DNA of 64,000 nt from Proteromonas lacertae. Its lineage: Eukaryota; Sar; Bigyra; Opalinata; Proteromonadidae. The translations under genes were made by a program, and so were the position numbers. The notes beneath the pieces were generated by a model. That model had not been told where the DNA came from. It saw only the letters and a list, made by a program, of their open reading frames with translations, and did not search any database. How positions within the stretch are numbered: position 1 is the stretch's first letter; every line of letters starts with the position of its first letter. Positions 36,601 to 50,200 of this stretch are shown here, piece by piece. The stretch is taken from positions 124,001 to 188,000 of the forward strand of contig NGBS01000296.1 of the NCBI GenBank assembly GCA_002245135.1, in the 5' to 3' direction.

Positions 36601-39600
36601 GCATTGTTCAAAGCATTTGCTGTATTACCAACTACAAAATATAAACTAAGAGATCAAGTATAATCATATATACATATATTATATATTATAGATAATTGAT
36701 TGGTTCTATTCATTAATTCCAACCATTTTTCATAAACCAATGTCATTGTCATTAAACAAAATAATATTCATTTGTTTAAATGATTTCGTACATTCCAATT
36801 TGAAGAAATGTGATGAAAAGTTTATCTATTTATTTGAACATTATTTCCTGTATATATAATAATAATATCTTTATGTAATTATTTGTTAATAGAAATTACA
36901 ATATTAATAAACGTAACATCACTGCATCTGAAATGAAAATTGATTATTCAACACCACACGAAGGTATTGTACAACAACAACAACAGCAACAAAGTCCACA
37001 GATATTAGAAACTCATATTGAACATTTAACCAGAAATGAATTAGAAATGAGAGGATATGATGAACTATGGATTGTATATTTATATATTATTATTATTATT
37101 TATAATAGTTATATTTAATACCAAATATTACACTCAGATCAAAGTGTTTGTTGAATTTATTAGTTCAAATTAGTTTTGTGTATATAATATATATATATAT
37201 AATTATTATCTTTATATTTTATATCAATGAAATAGTACAACTTTGAAACCCAAAGATTATAATTCAATTATCACTGATATAATCAACAAATGTATTAATT
37301 ACAACATATCCAACCTCTCTCCTGAGAATATCGATTTGTTTAATGAAAATAAACATTTGTATTATGAAAAAGGATTAATATTTCTTCGTCTATACTTTAA
37401 ACAAGCAATTATCAATCCAAATTTTTATTTAATTGCCCTTGTGGATGATAAAACAAGAGTATCTACAACTGTATCTGTTTCAAGTGAAATGACTTTAAAT
37501 TATTTAATCTCTAAACATTTTCATAATGATTTTGCTACAAAATATGTTGTGGAAGTTGGAAATAGAACAATCACAAACCTTAACTCAAACCTTTGGGATA
37601 ATTACATATCAAAAGATACAGTATATTATTTATATTGATTATTTAATTCATTAATAGAAAATAATAGTAAAAGAAGTAACAGATAGTCAAACTTCTACCA
37701 AGCAATCATGCAAACTAGAAGAAGATACAGAGTTAAACCGTCCATTACTTACTCCCTTATCTCATTATAAGATATTTCCACCACAGCAATTAAAGCCAAA
37801 ACATCCATTTAATAACAATTATCAATCATCATTTCTGCCATTATTATTCAATATTCCTCACATTAATGATTATGAAATTACAATATGGAAAATATTAATG
37901 TCAATTCCAGTAGATAAAAAGTACTTTGAGAAATTAATGGATATTAGAAAATCAAGATATATTGAACATATTGAATGGACAAATCTATTAAATAGTAATA
38001 AAATGTATAAATATATTGTTAATATATTATTATACATAGTATTGAATTATGCTATCAGATTATGTATATTTATAATATAGCAAGTAATACAGACATGAAT
38101 CACTCTTTACCATATCCAAATAAAGCTTGGATCAATTACTTTATAGAGTTTGGTGGAATTGAATACTTACTCAGTTTGTTAATCAATAATATATTTAAAA
38201 CAAGATTGTTAGAATTGGAAGGTAAAAGTAAAACTCCAAAATTGGCTTTTTATGCATTTATATTAACCTGTAGAGTATATTTTATATATTATTATTTTCA
38301 AATAGATATTACATATATTATTAAAAGTACAACATGATTACATTAAGAAGCTTCCAATAGCAACCTATGTCAATGATATGATGGGATTACTTACAAAGAA
38401 GCGTAAGAATGTTGATGATGATTATTTAGCTGCTGGTTGTGTTAGTGGAATAATATTGGTAATTCAAAGTTTAATCGCCTTAGATTCAAAAGCGTTTAAC
38501 GTCTTTTTGGATTATAAAGATCTTAAAGAATGGTTGTGTGAAGTATTATTTGCATCTGATAATCAGTTTTATCAAAAAGAAGTTACATCACAGTTATATC
38601 AAATCGTAAGATATATTAATGATAAAAAATATAAAGATTATATCTTATCAACAATACTTAAGGAATTACTAGAAATATTATCACCTGATTATATACTATA
38701 TACATATTATATTCACTTATTATGTTCAATACTATATAGTTTCAAACATAATGATGATATTGAAGTATTAGATAAATTAAGTGATGATGAAGAAGATAAG
38801 GAAGAAGAAGAAGAAGATAGTATTGAAGTGAATATGGAAGATATTAAGGTAAATATGAATAGAAGATATAGTAAAGACTTATATAGTTTAGATATTAGAC
38901 AGTTACACACAAAAATATATAATTATATCATATCTGAAAAACATTTGAATGGATATATATTATTGTTAAGATATTTATATTTTGTATAATATTTTACATT
39001 GTATTATTTATAGGCATCTCAAGAATTAACATTTACTGATGAGTGTAAACACATTTTTACATTAATTATTAATAATGGATTATTTCCACTAAAAGATACA
39101 GATTATTTAATATCCAATGAAAGTGGAAGAAATGATGCTTATACTTTACTGTTGGAAGTAACTGAATATAATACTGAATATGTATCAATGTTATTAGATC
39201 AGTTATCAGTTATATATGATAATTACATGGTATTTTATTATTTTATATTATTGTAATAGACTCTATCTCCATTATCTGAAAGAAAGTTTTATTTCAATCC
39301 AGAATCAATGGTAAGAAGTAATAATGGTAATTGCAATAACAAAACTGGTTATTGTGGCTTAAAGAATCTTAGTGCAACATGTTATATTAACAGTTTCATT
39401 CAACAGTTGTTCAATATTCCTCCAATTAGACAAGCTATTCTTTCAATTAATATAGAGAATAAAGAATCAACACTATATCAATTGCAAGTATATCAATATA
39501 TATATATTGATATAGTTATTATTCACTCAATTGGCTTACTCACCCTTCACTTATGTTGATACTAAACAATTTGTATCAACATTAAGGAATGAAAATAATC

Positions 39601-41462
39601 AACCCATTTCTGTAACGTATATATTTGCAATAATTATTCCAAAATAGTGAACAGAAAGATTGTGCTGAATTTATCCAATACATTTTAAACATCTTAGAAA
39701 CGGAATCCCCAGAGTTAAAGCAAGTAATAAAAGACAATATCATTGGTACAACAGGTAGAGTAATTCATGGTGAATGTGGGCATAGTAAAATAATAACAGA
39801 TACTTATTATATATTGAGTCTACCAATCAGAAATCAAAAAGTATATATATATATATATATATATATTATAGACACTTCAAAATTGTTTGGATTTATTCAC
39901 TGTCGTTGATAGATTTGAAGGTCATAATCAATATTTCTGTGAGGAATGTAATAATAAAGTAAATGCAACTTCACAGTGTGTTTTAATGAAATTGCCAAAG
40001 TATTTGATTATACAGCTGAGTAGATTTGATTATGATTATAATACATTTTCATTTACAAAAGTATTTATTGTTATTTATTGAGTTTTATATATAGTTGAAT
40101 GATCACTTGGAATTCCCTTATAATACTCAATTGGATTTATTCAACTATACTGTTGATTCACAACATTCTAAGAATAATGATAGTGAGATTATGTATTACA
40201 TTTTACTTTTATATTATTTGTTTAGGAATAGATCATATAAATATGATTTGAATGGAATTATTTGTCATCTTGGAACAGCTCGTATATAGCAATTATTATT
40301 ATTATTATTAAATAGAATCCGGTCATTATATCAGTTATATCAAAGATAGAAGAAGTGATACAATGCAGTGGAATGAATATAATGACACAATCGTAAGTAA
40401 CTTCAATCCAGATAGAATTCCAGGTCAATGTTTTGGTGGAACAACTAATACAACAAACAATGCATATATGTTGATTTATGATTTAAGTAGTAATAATATT
40501 AACACTATAAGTATATATTCTATAATTATTGCATAGCTTCACCAAATAAATTATCTTCGTTATCATCTGTAAATGATTTAGCTAAAGGTGTTCAAGATGA
40601 TTATTACACAATAATCTCATCATCACAATATGAATTGAATTTATTCAGTTCAAACTTCACTTCATTCTTATTCCAAATCATTAAGAATTATAATTGGAAT
40701 GAAGTAACAGATGAAGCAAAGAAATTCTTCAATATCTTATGTAAATATGTTTACAATGTATTTGGTTATTCCAACAGGATTAAAGACATTACTGAATACT
40801 TCTCCATTATTAATAAACTATATAATGATCATCCTCAACTTCAAAGTGAATTATATTTGATAATAAATGATCCAAACATGTCATTACAAGATCATTTGAT
40901 TTATATTGTATATATACACATATTATGTATTGTTTAAATAGTATTTGATAAGACATAGTGATGTTACAGTTAGATCTTCATTCTTAAAGATGTTATTGGC
41001 TGAATTAAAAATAGGCAATATCTCAACAATCTGTTGAAATTGAAAAGTATTTAAATGCAATGGAAGAAACAAATATAGAAGATGATAGTGAAGATAAAGA
41101 GAATGAAGGTAGCAAAGAATCAGATAAAGATAAACCAAAGGTAAATCCAATAGAAAAACCAAGTGTAATTTTAACATTAGATAATTGCATTACTTATTTA
41201 AACAGTTTGGATGAGTATAAACCATATTCTTCAGAATTTTATGAGTTATTTATTGATCTAACATTATTAAGTATTTATTATTATTATTATTATTCAATAG
41301 ATCCTTTAATAAAGAGATATTTCTCTAATCCCACTGATATTGAACATCATTAATCACCAATATAATAAGTTACATTATAATATCCAATTAGCAAGATTAC
41401 TATGTTCAATATTGAGATTTACAAGTGATTCTAGTAATGAATATGGTATTAAAGGTATTAAA

Positions 41463-41504
<42 letters not shown>

Positions 41505-42023
41505 GTTGATCAATGTAGAATTACAACAGAAATCAAATCAAAAGTATATCTATTTTTCATCTAATTCACTTTATAGTTTATTACTATACCATTCCTAACT
41601 CGTATTATAACAGAAATCCCTATGGATTGTGAATTGTTAGTACAATCATACTTATATAATGCTCCAATTGATGTCTCTGAGAAATTCTATTCCAATATTC
41701 AACAACATATTGCTAAAGATATAAACTTGACTGGCAGTCCAAACTATTCATTCAAAAATTTTGTTGTTTTATTTTTATGTACTTGTAAGATTATTGATCA
41801 AAATACTACTGTATATTATTTATATATTATTTTTTTCCTATAGGCAAGGATCAAAACTTGTCTGAGATATCTCACTTCCTACATAATTACTTACAAGAAG
41901 TATCCTAACACCACTCTTTATAGTTATATCATATCTAAAGAGATGATTAAAGCTGTTATATTATGTGAACCTCTTCGTGAAGTCATGATGAGTAATAGAG
42001 AGATGTGGAGGGTTGATACTTAA
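33639..42023 (+). CDS. Giant ubiquitin-specific protease (USP9X/USP24-like)
   Basis: Starts [13 protein letters not shown]. Many introns of about 20-55 nt interrupt the gene, so no single frame is longer than about 200 codons, but consecutive exons join in frame where I checked. The product is about 2,500 residues. A long helical N-terminal region precedes the C19 peptidase. Catalytic parts: [18 protein letters not shown] with the nucleophile Cys at 39380-39382; [10 protein letters not shown]; a zinc-ribbon-like pair, HGECGH and [38 protein letters not shown] with the His at 40324-40326 (after a 32-nt intron); and [10 protein letters not shown]. The Cys box deviates from the usual N-L-G-N-T-C at two positions (S-A). 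A helical C-terminal part follows ([16 protein letters not shown]) and stops at 42021-42023. It removes ubiquitin from proteins. The size and long flanks fit USP9X/USP24/USP34 better than small USPs. Confidence 0.85.
39841..39871 (+). repeat. (TA)n-filled intron of the deubiquitinase gene
   Basis: A 31-nt intron made of TA repeats from GTATAT to TATTATAG, between exons encoding IRNQK and TLQNCLDLF. Confidence 0.8.
41455..41505 (+). repeat. (ATT)n-filled intron of the deubiquitinase gene
   Basis: A 51-nt intron from GTATTAAAT to TATATAG, consisting almost wholly of ATT/TAT units. Splicing it joins GIK to [13 protein letters not shown] in frame. Confidence 0.8.
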
Positions 42024-42349
42024 ATATTATATACTTATTTTCTTATATAGCATTAGTTTTTTTTTATGGTTATAATTTTATAAATAGAAAGTCAGTTCAT
42101 AATAATAGATTTCGTGAAACAAAAATTCCGTAGCATTAATCCAAACAAATGCACTTAAAAGAGTGAGAATGAGAATATTATGCGAATCTGAAGCAATAAA
42201 TGATGAATCTTAATCCCATCATTCATTTTCAAGTGAGGCTTTGAATAAAATGTTTACTTATTAATTTATAGCCTAAAAAAGAACGAGTTTTGCTTGAGTC
42301 ATTAAAAAAATTGTTATTTCGTATTTACACATATTAAAAGGATATAGAT
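42024..42349. other. Intergenic spacer
   Basis: About 330 bp between the deubiquitinase stop and the next ATG. It has a T10 run near 42057 and A-rich stretches. The 3' part carries GAGTTTTGCTTGAGTCA about 60 bp before the ATG, again with the GCTTGA word. No ORF, RNA gene or repeat was recognised. Confidence 0.5.
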
Positions 42350-45300
42350 ATGACCAGTCGAAGTGTATTTTGTATTTATATAGGTTTTTAGAATAGGCGT
42401 TCTGTGAATAGGGATTATGTGTACTATGATTTTTCAAAGCATGAAACTCTTGAAATCAAGGTAGGAATACATGCAGGTAGGATGGAAAATTTCTACAGAA
42501 AGATACCAGACGTATTACTGAATGAAAGCCCTCCTGAAGTAAATGAGACAAATCTTCCAAACTGGATAGAGGTAAAAACAAAAGAAGGCATTAAGAGATT
42601 AATTGATGATTTTATTATAGTTGACAAAGATGGATTGACTCATTTACCTCGTTTTGACGTTATTGAGGGTGAAAAAACAAAGGGAGTATTATTTGGATCA
42701 TTTGTAATAAATCCATTTCCTTATAAAATGATTTTAAGCCAATTGCCGCTAGAATACCCATTTAAAACGAAGAAAGGGATAATACTTAGAAATTTAGGCA
42801 GATTACAACCATTTTCAGAGAATCAATGTGCTGCAATGCTAGACGGCTTTCATTCTGTAGTAGATTACGATGATGTTACAAATGAGAAGAGTACAACCCA
42901 TTATCACAATAGTATTCGATATAAAGATGGTAAATTTACATATTTTGTACATGTTGAAAATACATACATAGTTTATAGTGGAAATAATGCTAATGAACCA
43001 TGGAATGCGATATTAGCAGATCTAAAGATGTCAAATCCAACGAAAAAATACCCCTCCGAAATAGATGGAAATGATTTCTTTGGACTTAGAGAAAAAGAGA
43101 TATATACAACACCCGTAATATTGTATAATATGATTGGAACACAATTAATACGGTTTAACCAAGAGAAATGTATTTATGAATCAATTGACTGTAAACCATT
43201 GGATGATACATTATGTAACAATACTTTAATATTTAAAAAAGAGAAATATTTTTGGATTAGAATCTATTGTAAGAATGTAATGAATTTTGAAATTGAATAT
43301 AACCACGATGGTTCATTTTTCTATTTGAATACTGATAAATATAAGTATATAATTCAGAATAGTTTAGGTGAATGTCATACTAATTCAAAGTATAGCAATA
43401 TTTATAGATGGTTCAATAAATCATTTTTGATTGCTACATTTGCTATAGATATTGTTAAAGATAAGCCAAACCTTAAATCAGATGAAGTATATATTATTCT
43501 TTATTTCGTTATTATATATATATATTTATTTATTTATTTTTAATAGTTTTTTAAAGAAATAGAAAGGAGATTAGTGTCAATAAACCAAAGAATGTCAAAA
43601 ACAGAATTTAATACTAGATATCCATTGATCTATTTCTTTATTCAACAAACACATCAACCTGTATTAGATCATAAGAATATTTATTACTTCTTAAAACATT
43701 CAAAAGTATCTCCAGAGACTGAAGTTGAGAATTTTTATAGTAAAGAATATACTGCTGCTCCTTATATTGCTGCATTTGATAAAGATTATGAAATAGAAAT
43801 CAATGTGCCAAAATATGTAAACAAACCTGAAGATGATGAAGAGTTTTATCCTGTTGAAGATACTACACCATTAAAGAGAAAGAGAATGGCTTTAGAAAGT
43901 GATAATTTACATAATAATAATAGTAATTATAATAGTTCATCTGATGAGTTAGAATATGGATATGATAGTCCAAAGAAGAAGATAAGTAATAATTTAGCCA
44001 GGAAGATGAGAGAACAGAATGTCTATAATAATAACAATAATAATGAAGACTCTATTCAAAGATATGAATCATTAAATTTTGATATGGCTCCACCACGAGG
44101 TGAGCAAAGTCATCTTCAACCATTAGATAATGATGAATTAGAAGAAGAAGAAGAAGAAGAAGAAGAAGAAGAAGAAGAAAATAAGGAAGAAGAAATTGTA
44201 GTAAAAAATAAACCAAGAATAAGGTTGGAATCTTTAGAATCATCAAAAAGAAAATCAACACCATCAAAAGTTCCATCTCCGCCTCCTTTAATATCTTCAT
44301 CACAACAACAAAAACCACAATTAGTTGATTATGATGAATCAGAAGGTATTCATCGATATGGAACAAGAAATAGACAAAGATATAATCCAAATAGTCCTCC
44401 AGTTCCTATTCCAATACATACGGAATTATATGGTGAAGAATTTATTAAGATGTTACAGTGTTTTGTTATAGCTAATGATTTTCAACCATTTTTTAATATT
44501 TCACCAATATCATTTGACAGTTTTATTGTATTATTTCTGTTTTTATATTTATTTAGGATGAGTATAAATCAAGATCATTTTTAGAATCTATTTCTTACAC
44601 TCTATTGAATTATATCTTGTTGAATGTAAAGTCAGAAGCTGTTTATAATGATATTATCACTCCTCATGATAAGTTGTTAACTCAAACCAATTGGCTTGAT
44701 ATATTTATTAGATTTTTTGCTGTAATGAATAATAAGTCTATATCTTTTTGATTATATATTTTCTATTGTTTTATATCTTCTTTAATATATTGTTTTTACT
44801 TTTCATTTCAATATGTTGATGAAAAATCTAAAGTAATTAAGATAATGAACTCATTATACAAGAAGAACGAATATTCTGAATTATTCAAATACTCATCCGA
44901 TTTTGAACAAAAGTTTTGTAATCTCAACTCTCAATTGAACACTGATTATTACTTCATTATTCCAAAAATAGAATATAATGGTGTTAGTTTAGAAAATATA
45001 TTAATTAACACAAAGTATCAATCTCCATTAACACCAGCTTCAACTCCAAGAAGTAATGTAGATGAAACAGATGAAGAAAGTAATATTGTTGTTGTTAATG
45101 AAAAGAATAATGTCAATGATAATAAAGACAATGATAATGATAATGATAATGGAAATGAATCTTCTGATTCATATTCATTTAATTCAATTTATAACTCCAG
45201 AGGAGGTATAACGAATATGAACAATAAACCAAGTACATACAAACTAAAGGAATGTATCGATAATTCATATGTAACATTGTTTGAAAGAAGTGTAAATACT

Positions 45301-45681
45301 CTGTTAGAAGAATTTATTTCATTAAGTTTCAAAGACAAAGAGATAAATGAGTTGTTTGTAAAATTTAAAAATGAATTTCAATCAAGATTTACTCATATCA
45401 TAAAGAATAAGAAAGAAGTAAATGAATTAACAATTTTCTTGCAAAATATTCATCATAGATCTTATGAAGATTTGACTTATATGCAAAGAATAAAAATAGT
45501 CTCAATATTATTCGATTATACGATTAATATGAAAGAATTTGCTAAATTAATAGCAACAGCAGTATTTAGCAATAATGTCTAATATTATTTGAATAGAAAA
45601 AAGTCACTCATTCTCTTAGCAACATGGACGAAGATGCAATAGAAAGTTCACAAAAGAAACAGAATTCTCCTACAGTAGATG

Positions 45682-45713
<32 letters not shown>

Positions 45714-47082
45714 TTTAGATTATATCTTCTATACATACTGATTTATCAAATGAAATATTAGGAACAGATAGGAATAAGACTCATTATTGGATGTTTCCAT
45801 GTGAATCAAGTAAAATATTCGTTTATAATCCAAATATTAATGATTATAATGGCTATTATGAGAATAGTCATGATTTTGCTAAATTGACTGAATCTTTACA
45901 GTTGAATAAAAGTGAAGTGACACTTAGAAATAAGTATATTAATAGTTGTATATTTATTATTAATGAATAGAATATCTAGCTTAATTACTTATTTCGAAAA
46001 GCCAAAATCAAATGTTAATAGCACTAAGAATGGTATATATAATGAATTTCTAACAATTATTGTTTTTTTAGTTGAAAATGCTTTTGACATACCAGTATCA
46101 AAGAATATATGTAAAACATTACTAGGAATTGAAGAATCACTTCATCATCCAGATGTAGTTGGAAAGAATTATTGTTCTGATGAAAATATTCAAAACTTAC
46201 TGAAAGAGATGAATCAATATATTAATGATGAAAGACGATTCACAAATGAAGAAATTCTAAACAAAGTAAAACAGTTATTATTCATATTAATTGTTAATGC
46301 TAATCAAAGTGAATCTCATTATTTAGTGAGAATATTATCAGGTAAATATGTTTATGATTATTTTATGAGCTCTTTAGCTTATTCAAAATCTTGGTATGAA
46401 ATTAGTTCATTGATAGAATTTTATAACTATAATATTCTTTGGAGAAGTGTTAATGAATTAGCAGTATATATATTTGTATATATTCTATTAGAATCCAATT
46501 ACTTATGAAAGTTGTTTAAAACTATTAGGAAAAAGAGACTTCTCTTATATTCCTCAAGATGGTGATGAAATAATATACATCGGTGATCGTCATACAATGA
46601 AAGACTGTAGTTATTATGATTCAAGTTGCAGACCATTATTAAGATTTATTGCTGTTTGTAAATGTGAAAGAGTAACTTATCATCAATGTTATTCAACTCC
46701 TTATTGTAGACTTTATCTTAATGTTTTATTTTCTAATGATATTGTTAAAAGTGATAGAATTCATAATCACATGGTTATGAATACTGCTGTTGATGGTAGC
46801 GGAAGTCAGTTTATATATCCAATTGATAATTATGAATCGATGTTACCTCAAAATTTAATTGACGAATATAAACGTTATAAGAATATTGTTGATGATAAAG
46901 ATGATGTATCTAAATCTGATGTAGTTGAAAATGGAATGGAAGATAAGGATGAAGAATTACAAAAGAATAATAAAGATAAGGAATTGGAAAATGATGATAA
47001 AAAGGGAAAGAGAAAGAGTAAAAAGAGATATGATGATGATGATGATGAATATATTGATAGTGAAGATGAAGATTTCTATTAA
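42350..47082 (+). CDS. Chromatin-remodelling factor with FYR-like, DDT and WHIM/WSD-like regions
   Basis: ATG 42350, exon 1 MTSRS, 27-nt intron, then a long exon. Residues ~100-260 (ILRNLGRLQPF, GFHSVVDYDDV, then EPWNAILADL and IDGNDFFGLREKEIY) resemble the FYRN/FYRC pair of MLL- and TBRG1-type proteins. A disordered E-rich stretch precedes YGTRNRQRYNPNSPP and a DDT-like helix set (EEFIKMLQCFVIANDFQPFF, SISYTLLNYILL). Then come WHIM1-like YMQRIKIVSILFDYTINM and WSD-like EILGTDRNKTHYWMF. The C-terminus is acidic/basic, ending DSEDEDFY. DDT plus WHIM occurs in ACF1/BAZ and Itc1 partners of ISWI, so a nucleosome-sliding subunit is inferred. One join is problematic: an in-frame TGA at 44749-44751 is followed by more coding sequence in the same frame without a usual acceptor. 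It could be two genes (42350-44751 and 44845-47082), an atypical intron, or a disabled gene. Confidence 0.7.
44140..44180 (+). repeat. (GAA)n coding microsatellite, glutamate tract
   Basis: About 12 GAA codons in the disordered part of the FYR/DDT protein encode polyglutamate. Confidence 0.85.
45681..45718 (+). repeat. (TA)n-filled intron of the FYR/DDT/WHIM gene
   Basis: A 38-nt intron composed of TA units ending in ATTATTTAG, joining NSPTVD to IISSIHTDL in frame. Confidence 0.8.
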
Positions 47083-47238
47083 TGAATGAGTATTAGAAAA
47101 AATCTTTATAATCCTTCGTTATGCTTGTTTTTTGAGTAGTTCTATTATTGATGAAACAACCAAATAAATCATTCATATTTGTAATTCTTTATCCTCAAAA
47201 AGAAACATTTAAAAATCAAATCTTATAAGTAATAGAAT

Positions 47239-50200
47239 TTATATATCAGTTTCTTCGTCAGAACTTGAATATTCTTTTTTGTTCTTCTTTACATTCTTTT
47301 TGTTCTTTTTGTTTTTCTTCTTTTTATCATCATCACTATCACTATCACTTTCGCTTTCACTTTCATCAGAACTATCACTCTCTACTTTTGGTTTAGGTTT
47401 TGGTTTGGGTGTATTATTAATATTTTGTTTGGTTGTGATAGTCTTTAATTCAGTTTCATCTAAATCAGTAACTTCACTTCCTCTATTTATTCTAACTCCC
47501 ATTTTAGCCTTTGTAATATGTCTTATACTTTCGTGATTTCTTGCAAATATAAATAATCCTATGATAATAAGAATTACTGCTATAACACCAATTACTATTC
47601 CAACTACTCCTCCAGCTGATACTCCTGAACTATCAGACTTCTTTATCATTGTAGAGACTTCTTCAATATTAATAATCACATTCGTGAATGAATCACTATA
47701 ACTTGAACTTCGAAGAGTCGATTGGATATTATGTATAATTGTTTTGTCTGCTAATAGAGAACTGATTAAACTTGGATCATCTGTTCGAATATAAACTATA
47801 TAATTATATGTTGAAGAAGATTGTAATATTCTTAAACCACGAAGAAGACTTTTTTCTCTTTTATCTTCTGTTAATTCAATTGTTGTGATTTCTACTCCTA
47901 TTTCAATCGAAATTGCATCTTTGATTGCTAAATTATTCTTTGCAGTCATTCTACCAGTGACATTTCTTAATTCTAATGAGAATTTCACATAACTATAATC
48001 TGAAGAAGGATTAAAATCAATACTTGATCTACATTGACTAGGATCTTCTTCTCCCCATGATGCAGTTGTTCCTGATCCGTCTTTAATACATTTTCGAATA
48101 ATATATCCATTTCCACTACTACATGCTTTTTGAGCTACTAAATCAGCTTCAGTTTCTTCATATCCATTATTCGATGGACATTTTGGTTTAGTTGATTCGA
48201 TTGAAATACTAACAGCAGGATCTGATTTACCTAATGAATTAGATGCAGAAACACTACAGACTGATTTAAATGTTCTTGTTGGAATACCACTGAATGAACC
48301 AGATCTTAAATCAAATGTAATTCCTGGAATATTTGGATCACAAGTAGAAGACCATGATGAAGGAGTATTTGATATATCTATTGGCACAATTGGAGTTATT
48401 GCTACACCAGCTGTAAATGAATATGTTGATTGAGGATATTTAAAGGAAGGTAATTTTGTTTTACAATTATTTACTTCTTTTTCCCAAACTGGATTCTTTC
48501 CATCACCACATTTTCTTTCTGCATTTCCATCATAACCAGATGGACAAGTTAATATAACTGTTTCACCTGCATTTGTTTCTGGCCAAGTTAATACACCTGA
48601 TTGAGATAATGCACATTTTGGTTGTATAACAGTAATGCTGATTTGTGTACTTACTGAATTTTGATCAACAGCACCATAAACAGTATAAGATTGAGTAGAA
48701 GCTGGAACACCTTTTGATACAAATCCTGATATATCTCCTGTTCTTGGATTCAACACCATACCAGTTGGCAATGATGGTGTTATACTGTACAATGTTATTA
48801 TTCCATCTTTAGTTGGAGTTAATTGTACTTGCTCATCAATTCCTACATAAACTGTAACTGTATTTGAATTATAAGATAATGTTGTGGCATATTTGGTTTT
48901 TATTACTATTGTTATTGATACTACATTAGATGATCCTTGTGCATTCTTAGCAACAACTTTGCATGTTGAAGTAAAAACAGATGTAGGTGAGCCAGAGAAT
49001 GTACCAGTTGTAGGACTAAATGTAATTCCTATCAATTGATTATCACAATTATATGTCCAAGATGTTGGGTCATTTTTCACATTTTGAGGAGCAATATTTA
49101 CTATACTTCCAGATACAAATGAGTAATATGTGCTAGAATAACTAAACTCAGGTATTTTACTTCCACAAGTTCCAATAACTTCTCCCCATGTTGGGTTCTT
49201 ACCTGAATTACATAATCTTTGCAAAACACCTGTTTGTCCTCCTGTACAAGATGAAGTAGCTACCATTCCTGCATTTGTAGTAGGCCATGTAATTCCATTC
49301 TCAACTACAGATGGACATTTTGGTTGAATGATTGTGATTGTAATATCAGTTGTTATTGAAGAAGATTGTACACCTGCTGAAACTGTATATCTACTTGCCG
49401 TTTGTTCACTAGTTCCAGCATCAATAGAACCATATATTTTACCATCTTGTTGATTGATAAATAGTCCAGGAGGTAAGGTGGGTGAAACTGAGAAAGATGT
49501 AACAACTCCATTCACTGTAGCACCTTTATAACTATTTTCAAATACTCCAACATAGAATGTCATATCTTTATTCTCATATGTAATAGTTGTAGCATAACTA
49601 CTACTTATCATTATAGTTAATTCGAATGGTTGAGATGTTCCTTTACTATTTGTAGCTGTTATTTTACAAGTTGATGTAAAACTGGTAGTAGGTGTACCAC
49701 TAAATACACCAGTTGTACTACTGAACGATATACCTGATAATTCTACTGAACATTCTCTTTTCCATGAAGTTGGAGAATTTTTTATGTTCTGTGGTTCAAT
49801 TGGTGTAATTGCAGCTCCTGTAATAAATGCATAGAAAGAAGAAGGATAGGTAAATGATGGTGCTAAAGATCCACATGATCCAATAACATTTCCCCAAATT
49901 GGTTCTTTTCCAGTTGAACAAATTCTTTGTACAGTAATTGTATTATCATTTGGACAAGTAACAGATGCAGTTTGTCCAGCATTTGTAGTAGGCCATGATA
50001 ATTCATCTTCAGTAGCCTCTTTACATTTTGGTTGAATAACAGTTATTTTTACAATTGTAGAAATAGTACTAGAACCAGTTGTAGCATATATTTTATATTC
50101 TTTTAATTCTTGTTCAGGAATACCACTTGTAACTGTACCATATATCTGACCATCTTTTGGATTAATGAATAAACCAGATGGTAAAGGATTAGTAATATCT

